From Bacillota bacterium (lineage in GTDB: Bacteria; Bacillota; Clostridia; Lachnospirales; Lachnospiraceae): 14,517 bases of DNA. The notes under the pieces were generated by a model. It was not told the DNA's origin and did not search any database. It saw only the letters and a list, made by a program, of their open reading frames with translations. Below are positions 6,177 to 12,803 of this stretch, one piece after another. Position 1 is the stretch's first letter, and each line of letters opens with the position of its first letter. The stretch covers positions 1-14,517 of the forward strand of contig JAEZNB010000069.1 in NCBI GenBank assembly GCA_023441965.1. The letters run 5' to 3'. The translations under genes and the position numbers were made by a program.

Positions 6177-7639
6177 GATTCCTGCTCCTTCTGTTTGATT
6201 TGATTTACCGGTGCGATATTTTCCGGACGCTTCTTGAAAAAGCTGACCGGAAAACGGACCAGGGTATCCTTGATGTTTCGATCGGGAGTATCCACAAAGG
6301 GATAAAGGTAGGCAGAGCCGTAATTATCCAGACTGCACAGATGGGTAATCAGCAAAATCAAGCCGACAGTCAGGCCGAAGAAGCCTCCCACCGCAGCCAA
6401 GACAGCCAGAATGAACCTGGTAAGCCGAATACCGCTGCTTAGGTCCTGGTTGGGCATGATGAAGCCTGCGATACCCGCCAGGGATACTATGACAACAACT
6501 GCCGGAGACAAGAGATTCGCGGATACGGCTGACTGGCCTACAACCAGACCTCCAAGAATGGACATGGCCGTACCGACAGCTTTGGGAAGTCGTAGTCCTG
6601 CCTCTATCAGCACTTCAAAAGCGATTAAGAGACCCAGAACCTCTGCGGACGAGGAAAAGGGTACATTCTTCTTCGCCGCCTGGGTGGACAGGGCCAGCTG
6701 TACCGGAAGCATCTGACTCTGATAGGTTGTTGCTGCGATATAAAAGGCAGGCAGAAAAAGGGTGAGAATCATGGAGATGTATCGTATAATTCTTAAATAG
6801 GACCCGATATAGAAATGGTTCGCATAGTCCTCCGGTGACTGCATCAGCATGGGAAGCTGACAGGGAAGCAGATAAACAAAGGGCATTCCATCCACAACCA
6901 GAGCAATCCTTCCGTCCGAAACGTTGGCAGATACCCGATCCGGTCTTTGGGTATACATAATCTGCGGAAAGATACTGCCCTTGTTGGGATTCAGGTACTC
7001 CTCAATAAAGGCAGGTGTGGACAGATTGTCAATGTTGATTTTACCAATCAGCTCCTTGATTTTGTTCACGGTATTCATATCCGCTATATTACTGAGATAA
7101 ACCAGAGACATATCGGTTTTGGAGAGGCTTCCCACATTCAAGCTCTCTATCACCAGATACTCAGACCGGATTCTTCTTCGGATCAGAGCAGTATTGGTCC
7201 GCATCACTTCAATGAAGGCATCCTTGGCCCCCTTCATGACCCCTTCTTCCTCCGGTGCCTGGACAGACCTTTTTTCAAACTTTCTGATATCATACACGAT
7301 GGCCTTCTGTTCATTATCGAAGATTAAGGCAGCCATTCCGCTTAGGACGTATTTCATCAGCTTCTGGTAATCCTGCTCCTCTGTTGTAAAGACATGATAG
7401 GCTCCCCCCTCCAGCAGATAGTCAATGGTCTGCCTCTCAGTCAGGCACTTGGCCAGATAGGGGTCAAATTTCATGGTCTGGAATATGGCTGTATCCATCA
7501 GATCAGAATCAACCAGTCCATCCACACAGAAGACGTACACGATGATATTATTCTGATTTATCTTAATTGGGCGGATCAGCATATCTCCGCTATCGGAAAA
7601 CAATTCCTTAATCTGAGCCGAGTTTATGATCTTCTCCAT
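6173..7639 (-). CDS. Spore germinant-receptor A subunit, GerAA/GerKA type
   Basis: The protein has 488 residues. An N-terminal soluble region (about 1-270) contains family landmarks such as the VDGLVD segment, FIEVMRTNTALIRRRI and a GRIALVVDGMPFVYLLP stretch. A membrane domain of about five or six helices follows (about 285-455), with LPAFYIA, EAGLRLPKAVG and the GGLVVGQSAV motif, and then a basic tail. This is the GerA family; with B and C subunits it forms the nutrient receptor of the spore inner membrane, and recent work treats the A subunit as an ion-channel-forming component. I chose the ATG at 7639, which has a GAAGGA-type SD about 5 nt upstream. The frame extends to a TTG at 7675, but that lies upstream of the predicted transcription start. 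It is the first gene of the operon. Confidence 0.95.
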   Translation of the reverse strand: MEKIINSAQIKELFSDSGDMLIRPIKINQNNIIVYVFCVDGLVDSDLMDTAIFQTMKFDPYLAKCLTERQTIDYLLEGGAYHVFTTEEQDYQKLMKYVLSGMAALIFDNEQKAIVYDIRKFEKRSVQAPEEEGVMKGAKDAFIEVMRTNTALIRRRIRSEYLVIESLNVGSLSKTDMSLVYLSNIADMNTVNKIKELIGKINIDNLSTPAFIEEYLNPNKGSIFPQIMYTQRPDRVSANVSDGRIALVVDGMPFVYLLPCQLPMLMQSPEDYANHFYIGSYLRIIRYISMILTLFLPAFYIAATTYQSQMLPVQLALSTQAAKKNVPFSSSAEVLGLLIAFEVLIEAGLRLPKAVGTAMSILGGLVVGQSAVSANLLSPAVVVIVSLAGIAGFIMPNQDLSSGIRLTRFILAVLAAVGGFFGLTVGLILLITHLCSLDNYGSAYLYPFVDTPDRNIKDTLVRFPVSFFKKRPENIAPVNQIKQKEQES

Positions 7640-7673
7640 AAGCTTCCTTCTTTCCTGTAGCAATCCATTGTAC

Positions 7674-7704
7674 AATATTTTCCCTCATCTGCCGAAAAAT
7701 ATAC
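7674..7704 (-). promoter_or_regulatory. Forespore (SigF-like) promoter candidate of the ger operon
   Basis: On the minus strand GTATA (7700-7704) fits the SigF -35 pattern GYWTA. After 16 nt, GGAAAATATT (7674-7683) matches eight of ten positions of the SigF -10 pattern GGNRANANTR. SigG recognises related sequences, and ger operons in Bacilli are SigG-dependent, so either forespore factor is possible. The predicted start near 7667 leaves a short leader to the ATG at 7639. Confidence 0.4.
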
Positions 7705-7768
7705 ATAAAAAAAGACCGTCTCCCCAATCCTTTCTATCTAAGGAACAGAGGTACAGTCTTTTTTATGT
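7703..7768 (-). terminator. Intrinsic terminator of the 88-residue-protein gene, possibly bidirectional
   Basis: Positions 7703-7719 and 7753-7768 form an almost perfect inverted repeat of A7GAC and GTCT6 type with one wobble pair and one extra A. A small inner stem pairs CCTT with AAGG. On the minus strand the stem ends in a T-run, terminating transcription from the upstream gene before the ger promoter. The A- and T-tracts on both sides would let it work in either direction. Its left edge touches the -35 element of the ger promoter candidate. Confidence 0.75.
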
Positions 7769-7885
7769 CATATTTATGCAGCCATAATCCGCCTAGCAGG
7801 TTCTCATCCTTCGTACTGTCTATCGGTATCCATCCCTTAGGCTTCCTACCTTTATCAGGGACAGTTCGAATTCCGCCTCTAAAGC

Positions 7886-8152
7886 TTACCGGTGGAGGAA
7901 AAAATCCTCCGCCAGATCCTTGATATGTACCGGGTATACCTTACCCTTCACTAATCGCTTAAGGAACATTTCTGCTTCCCCTTCATCATCGGTAAAATTC
8001 TCTACAAAGCAATAATGTCCGGCATCCTCCGGGCTACTCCCTTCGATACGGCCTTCCAGACTGTAATATGCATTCCGGAAAATAAGACTATAAACTACTT
8101 GCAGTTCATCATTGACAATCGCTTTTGCTGTTCTTAATGGTTTATCGATCAC
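7886..8152 (-). CDS. Small soluble protein, possibly DUF6514-like
   Basis: The protein has 88 residues, is acidic and has no membrane segment. The start is GTG, with a GAGGGGTGG purine-rich SD region 6-9 nt upstream and an extended -10 promoter about 60 nt before that. The C-terminal pattern (FVENFTDDEGEAEMFLKRL followed by VYPVHIKDLAEDFF) is reminiscent of small clostridial proteins annotated as DUF6514, but I recall that family only loosely. No catalytic motif is visible and the function is unknown. It is transcribed alone, with its own terminator before the ger operon. Confidence 0.7.
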   Translation of the reverse strand: MIDKPLRTAKAIVNDELQVVYSLIFRNAYYSLEGRIEGSSPEDAGHYCFVENFTDDEGEAEMFLKRLVKGKVYPVHIKDLAEDFFLHR

Positions 8153-8218
8153 GTAACGCCACCCCTCTTAATTGATTTCTCTTATGACCACATAGTATGC
8201 TTTTTATCTGACAATATC

Positions 8219-8227
8219 ATTATAACA
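8219..8227 (-). promoter_or_regulatory. Extended -10 promoter of the 88-residue-protein gene
   Basis: The minus strand reads TGTTATAAT, a perfect TATAAT (8219-8224) with the TGN extension. No convincing -35 lies 16-18 nt upstream, which extended -10 promoters tolerate. The predicted start near 8212 gives a leader of about 60 nt. Confidence 0.6.
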
Positions 8228-8526
8228 TAAAACAAATTGATTCCTAGAACGATTGTTGAAAATCTCCATGTAAATAATAGTAACCTTCCTAATATCTGCT
8301 AAACTTTTTAGCTGAATATGGCGGTGTACCGTTTCCTTGGCAAAGCTGCCAAAAGCAATCCATGACAAACCTGCCAAAACTGCCAGAAGCAGCCACTAAG
8401 GAACCTGTCTATACAGCCGGCAGTGGCCTCTTCGGAGCCTGTCGGGGCTATCAGCCGGGATTTGATCTACCTCGTCTTAAGATACCAAAAACCGGAGTAT
8501 ATGCAAGCTACTACACATGTAGAATA
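8228..8526. other. Intergenic stretch without a supported gene
   Basis: About 300 nt lie between the promoter of the 88-residue-protein gene and the nifJ terminator. The only open frame (8362-8580, plus, 72 codons) has no SD, runs into the terminator hairpin and encodes no recognisable protein. A few CTGCCAAAA-like direct repeats occur at 8346-8390. I see no RNA gene or riboswitch fold here. Confidence 0.5.
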
Positions 8527-8590
8527 AAAGAAGCTGTCAACAGTCTGGCAGGATACCCTTCGCTTCCCATCAGACCGTGACAGCTTCTTT
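8527..8590 (-). terminator. Terminator of the nifJ transcript
   Basis: A perfect 13-bp stem (8527-8539 with 8578-8590; AAAGAAGCTGTCA and its complement) carries an inner GTCTG/CAGAC stem. On the minus strand it is followed by a T-rich tract. It lies about 55 nt after the nifJ stop, with no other gene between. Confidence 0.75.
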
Positions 8591-8645
8591 CTCTATATTA
8601 TAAACCTTGTTTCTGATAAACCGATTGCACTTTATTCCTTTGTAG

Positions 8646-11600
8646 TTATACTGTTTCCTGCTTCGTTAACTCCGCATCGATGATGGGTCCTGATTGTGCC
8701 ATCATCTTATAGGCCTCATAGCGCTCCTTTGCCAAAAGCTCAGCCTTATGAAAGAGAGTCTCTGCCTGTTCCGGGAAGGCCTTGGCCAGAGAGCTGTAGC
8801 GCACCTGACCGAGGATAAACTCCCGGAAGCTTTCGCTGGGCTCCTTGGAGTCAAGCTGGAAGGGATTCTTCCCCTCATCCTTCAGCAGCGGATTGTAGCG
8901 GTACAGATGCCAATAACCGGCTGCAACCGCCTTCTTGATGGTTGCCATACTGCGTCCCATGCCCTCCTTAATTCCATGATTAATACAGGGTGAATAACAA
9001 ATGATCAGGGAGGGTCCATGATAGCTCTCTGCCTCACGGAGGGCCTTGATCAGCTGATTGTTATCCGCATGGATGCCCACCTGGGCTACATAAACATTTC
9101 CATAGGTCATCATCATACGGCCCAGGTCCTTCTTACCCTGCTTCTTACCGGATGCAGCAAATTTAGCGATTGCTGAAGTCGGGGTAGACTTGGAAGCCTG
9201 GCCTCCCGTATTGGAGTAGACCTCTGTGTCAAAGATTAGGCAATTGATATCCTCGCCCGAAGCCATAACATGATCCAGACCTCCGAAGCCGATATCATAA
9301 GCCCAACCGTCACCGCCTACCAGCCAGATCGACCGCTTGGTCAGATAGTCCCTGTTCTGCTTGATTTCCTCCACCAATTGTACGATCTCAACATCCGTGG
9401 ATACAAAATGCTCCAGTACATCCAGCACCTTACGGCTGGCCTCCTCCGAAGCACCGCCATCCTCCTTATAATGCAGCCAGTCATGGAAGGCTTCCTTAAT
9501 CTTCTCCTCCACATTCATATCAATCAGCTTCCGCATATTAGCTTCCAGCTTATTTCTAAGCTGTTTTACCGCCAGATACATGCCGAAGCCATACTCAGCA
9601 TTGTCCTCAAAGAGGGAATTGGCCCAGGAAGGACCCTTACCTTTTCTGTTGATCGTATAAGCTGAGCTTGGGGCTGAGGCACCCCAGATAGAGGAACAAC
9701 CGGTCGCATTGGCAATCATCATCCGTTCCCCGAAGAGCTGGGTAACCAGCTTTATATATGGTGTCTCACCACAGCCTGCACAGGCACCGGAAAATTCAAT
9801 CAGAGGTGCCATGAACTGGCTCTCCTTATAGGAGGGACCATAGGCCAGATTTTCCTTGAAGCTGACCTCTTCCACTGCGAACCTCCAGTTCTCTACCTGG
9901 GTCGGCAGCTGGGTTCCGATCGGCTGCATGATCAGAGCCTTCCCCTTGGCAGGGCAGACATCCGCACAGTTACCGCAGCCGGTACAGTCCATAGGGCTGA
10001 TCTGTATCTTATAGTGAAGTCCTGCATAGGGTCTCCCTGCGGCAGGTTTGGTTACAAAGGTAACGGGAGCCATCGCCTTCTCCTCATCATTTAGGAGGAA
10101 GGGCCGGATCACGGCATGGGGACATATCAGGGAACACTGGTTACACTGGATACAGCGCTCCTCCACCCATTCCGGTACATTTACCGCTATGCCCCTCTTC
10201 TCATAGGCTGTGGTTCCATTGGGAATCGTACCGTCCTCCATGCCCAAAAAGGCACTGACAGGAAGCTCATTTCCTCTAAGCTCTGACATAGGTCTCATGA
10301 TTTTACGGATAAATTCAGGCTCCTCCACATCATCAGCATCCTGAATCGGTGCATCCATCCAGGCAGCGGGAATATTGACCTTATGAATGGCCAGAATACC
10401 CTGATCTATGGCATCATGGTTCATCTTAACCACCTTCTCACCCTTCTTGCCATACATCTTATTCACGACAGCCTTCAGCTCCTTAACATAGACCTCCTCC
10501 GGCAGAACCTTTGTCAGCTTGAAGAAGGCTCCCTGCATAACCATATTGATGCGGTTGCCCAGGCCGATTGCCTCAGCGATGCCAATTGCATTGATCGTGT
10601 AAAAGTGAATCTTCTTCTGCGCCAGCTGCCTCTTCATGATAGCAGGCAGGTGCTGGTCCAGCTCCTCTTCCGTCCAGTTGGTATTGAGGACGAAGGTCCC
10701 GCCCTCCTTAATGCTCTGCAGCATATCATATTTGTTCACATAGGATTGGTTATGACAGGCCACATAATCTGCATGGGTAACCAGATAGATCGACCGGATC
10801 GGATCCTTGCCAAATCTTAAGTGGGATACGGTCAGACCGCCGGATTTCTTGGAATCATAATCAAAATAAGCCTGAATATTCAGGTCGGAATGATCACCGA
10901 TAATCTTAATTGCCTGCTTATTGGCACCAACTGTACCATCGGAACCGAGACCCCAGATCTGACAGGAGATTCTGTCCTCGGGCTCAACTGTTAATCCTGC
11001 CACCGTCTGTAGGGAGGTCTTGTAAACATCGTCGATAATACCGATGGTAAAGGAATTCTTCGGCTGCTGCTCCTTCAGATTCTCATATACGGCTGCAATA
11101 TGACCCGGTGTGGTATCCTTGGAGGCAAGCCCATATCTGCCGCCTACGATGACCGGCTTTCTGTCAGAATGCAAGAAGCTGGTGCATACATCCAGGTACA
11201 AGGGCTCACCTACCGCACCCGGCTCCTTTGTCCGATCCAGAACCGCTATTTTCTTCACTGTTTTAGGCACACACTGCAGGAAATGCAGCCTGGAGAAGGG
11301 CCGGTAGAGCCGAACCTTAATCAGTCCGTATTTTTCTCCTCTTTGGTTGAAATAGTCAATGGTCTCCTCTATGGTTTGTGTGACTGAACCCATGGCTATG
11401 ATGACATACTCCGCATCCTCTGCCCCGTAATAATCGAAGAGATGATAAGCTCTGCCGGTGTATTGCTCCAGCTTCTCCATGTATTCCTCTACAATCGGAA
11501 CAATCTCCTCATAATAGTGATTTCCGGCCTCGCTCTCCTGGAAGTAGATGTCCGGGTTCTGTGCCGCTCCCCTGGTCACCGGATGGTTGGGAGAGAGGGC

Positions 11601-12218
11601 CTTATTCCGAAAGGCTAACACGGCATCCATATCCAGCATTTCCGCATAATCCCGATACTCCAGTGCTTCGATCTTCTGCACCTCATGGGAGGTACGGAAA
11701 CCATCGAAGAAATGGACAAAGGGCAGACTTCCCTTGATGGCAGATAAATGTGCCACCGGTGTCAGATCCATCACCTCCTGAACGGAGCCTGAGGCAAGCA
11801 TGGCACAGCCGGTCTGTCTGGCAGCCATAACATCCTGCTGGTCTCCGAAGATACTTAGGGCATGGGTCGCAATCGCCCGGGCACTTACATGGATGACTCC
11901 CGGCAGGGCTTCACCGGCACAGCGGTACATGTTCGGTATCATCAATAACAGACCTTGGGAAGCTGTGAAGGTAGTGGTTAAGGCACCGGCCTGTAAGGAT
12001 CCGTGGAAGGAACCTGAGGCTCCTGCTTCCGACTGCATCTCTACCACATTCACCTCCTGCCCGAAGATATTCTTCCTCCCGTTGGCCGCCCATTCATCGG
12101 TAGATTCCGCCATACCTGAAGAAGGAGTGATCGGATAAATCGCTGCTACATCCGTGAAGGCATAGGCTGCATAAGCACAAGCGGTATTACCGTCCACGGA
12201 CATTTTAATCATTGACAT
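8646..12218 (-). CDS. nifJ: Pyruvate:ferredoxin (flavodoxin) oxidoreductase
   Basis: This enzyme oxidatively decarboxylates pyruvate with CoA to acetyl-CoA and CO2, passing electrons to ferredoxin or flavodoxin; it is central to anaerobic fermentation. The single chain of 1190 residues has the normal length and all domains in order. The N-terminal pyruvate/TPP half has the YPITPSS motif. A ferredoxin-type domain carries C689-xx-C-xx-C-xxx-CP and C745-xx-C-xx-C-xxx-CP for two [4Fe-4S] clusters. The proximal cluster ligands are C813, C816, C841 and C1078, closely matching the Desulfovibrio africanus positions (812, 815, 840, 1071). The TPP/Mg site is GGDGWAYDIG (D970) followed by VYSNTGGQASKSTP. 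The ATG has an AGAGGA SD about 8 nt upstream and lies 24 nt after the stop of a small upstream gene, so the two are probably cotranscribed. It appears intact. Confidence 0.98.
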   Translation of the reverse strand: MSMIKMSVDGNTACAYAAYAFTDVAAIYPITPSSGMAESTDEWAANGRKNIFGQEVNVVEMQSEAGASGSFHGSLQAGALTTTFTASQGLLLMIPNMYRCAGEALPGVIHVSARAIATHALSIFGDQQDVMAARQTGCAMLASGSVQEVMDLTPVAHLSAIKGSLPFVHFFDGFRTSHEVQKIEALEYRDYAEMLDMDAVLAFRNKALSPNHPVTRGAAQNPDIYFQESEAGNHYYEEIVPIVEEYMEKLEQYTGRAYHLFDYYGAEDAEYVIIAMGSVTQTIEETIDYFNQRGEKYGLIKVRLYRPFSRLHFLQCVPKTVKKIAVLDRTKEPGAVGEPLYLDVCTSFLHSDRKPVIVGGRYGLASKDTTPGHIAAVYENLKEQQPKNSFTIGIIDDVYKTSLQTVAGLTVEPEDRISCQIWGLGSDGTVGANKQAIKIIGDHSDLNIQAYFDYDSKKSGGLTVSHLRFGKDPIRSIYLVTHADYVACHNQSYVNKYDMLQSIKEGGTFVLNTNWTEEELDQHLPAIMKRQLAQKKIHFYTINAIGIAEAIGLGNRINMVMQGAFFKLTKVLPEEVYVKELKAVVNKMYGKKGEKVVKMNHDAIDQGILAIHKVNIPAAWMDAPIQDADDVEEPEFIRKIMRPMSELRGNELPVSAFLGMEDGTIPNGTTAYEKRGIAVNVPEWVEERCIQCNQCSLICPHAVIRPFLLNDEEKAMAPVTFVTKPAAGRPYAGLHYKIQISPMDCTGCGNCADVCPAKGKALIMQPIGTQLPTQVENWRFAVEEVSFKENLAYGPSYKESQFMAPLIEFSGACAGCGETPYIKLVTQLFGERMMIANATGCSSIWGASAPSSAYTINRKGKGPSWANSLFEDNAEYGFGMYLAVKQLRNKLEANMRKLIDMNVEEKIKEAFHDWLHYKEDGGASEEASRKVLDVLEHFVSTDVEIVQLVEEIKQNRDYLTKRSIWLVGGDGWAYDIGFGGLDHVMASGEDINCLIFDTEVYSNTGGQASKSTPTSAIAKFAASGKKQGKKDLGRMMMTYGNVYVAQVGIHADNNQLIKALREAESYHGPSLIICYSPCINHGIKEGMGRSMATIKKAVAAGYWHLYRYNPLLKDEGKNPFQLDSKEPSESFREFILGQVRYSSLAKAFPEQAETLFHKAELLAKERYEAYKMMAQSGPIIDAELTKQETV

Positions 12219-12242
12219 GGTATGTTCCTCTCTTTCTGTCGC

Positions 12243-12437
12243 TTATAGCTTACTTCCGTTATCAACCCAATCCTTCGCATCTATCACTCTGTCTATGGAG
12301 GGCTTGTTCACCAGCTCCACATCATAGAGCTCATCGGAATTGGACCAGGCTGCCGTACATTCACAGTTGGTCGGGTTACAGGTCTTCAGGCGCTTATTAT
12401 TTTTGCCCTGGAAAGCATCGTTTCCTTTCACTATCAT
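12243..12437 (-). CDS. 64-residue cysteine-containing protein upstream of nifJ
   Basis: A small soluble protein with a basic N-terminal part, a C20-x4-C25-x-C27 cluster (KTCNPTNCECTAAW) and an acidic C-terminal half. The start at 12437 is fixed by an exceptional SD (AAAGGAGG, 7 nt upstream). The frame opens earlier at 12461, but that start would place the SD inside the coding region. It ends 24 nt before nifJ on the same strand, so it is probably the first gene of a nifJ operon. I do not recognise the family. The cysteines could bind a metal or Fe-S cluster, and a role in PFOR assembly, protection or electron transfer is possible, but this is inference from position only. Confidence 0.75.
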   Translation of the reverse strand: MIVKGNDAFQGKNNKRLKTCNPTNCECTAAWSNSDELYDVELVNKPSIDRVIDAKDWVDNGSKL

Positions 12438-12557
12438 CTTATAACCTCCTTTGATAAACATTTGCTAAGGTACATTGTTTCCCTATTCCTGCAACTCTAT
12501 TACAGATTGCAATTTAATATTTTTATCATTCCGGTAGAAAACAGTAAAACAGAAACT

Positions 12558-12795
12558 GGGCTGTTTCATTATCGCCATGCAGATCAAGAGACTCCCTATA
12601 TGTATCCCTCACAACTTGTGTAACAAGTCGTGTACGCACTTTCGTTCCTGTACAGATTTCAATTATGTGTGCCAGCTTCGGACGCTTACGTCCGCATCTT
12701 AAGCACAACAAAATTTTCAATCAGTTCAGCAAAGAGTGCATTATGGGAAACATATAGGGAGTCTCTTGTCTATCTCAGTTCGTATGAAACAGCCC
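12558..12795. mobile_element. MITE-like element with 46-bp bipartite inverted repeats
   Basis: The two 46-bp ends (12558-12603 and 12750-12795) are inverted copies. Their outer 12 bp (GGGCTGTTTCAT) and inner 19 bp (CAAGAGACTCCCTATATGT) are identical, while the 15 bp between is almost unrelated. The imperfect match continues inward for several bases and outward through GAAAC. The 146-bp centre holds smaller perfect hairpins (ACTTGT/ACAAGT near 12614-12628; CGGACG/CGTCCG near 12684-12699). The right end abuts the esterase stop codon. No transposase and no clear target-site duplication are seen. It may be a non-autonomous mobile repeat, or a long structured 3' region; no T-run marks it as an ordinary terminator. 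Confidence 0.6.
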
Positions 12796-12803
12796 CGGTT
12801 TCA

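Noticed and set aside
7640..7675. TTG start at 7675 for gerA
   Set aside because: It lies upstream of the predicted transcription start; the ATG at 7639 has an SD and matches the usual family N-terminus better.
8362..8580. 72-codon plus-strand open frame
   Set aside because: It has no SD, overlaps the nifJ terminator hairpin and gives no recognisable protein.
12462..12557. Promoter for the nifJ operon
   Set aside because: Several weak TTGCAA- or TTTACT-like hexamers occur, but none pairs with a good -10 at 16-18 nt, so none is annotated.
12526..12720. 64-codon minus-strand frame with CLRCGRKRPKL
   Set aside because: It lies across the inverted-repeat element with no SD; both orientations of the repeat arm give similar TYRESL peptides, as expected from palindromic DNA rather than a gene.
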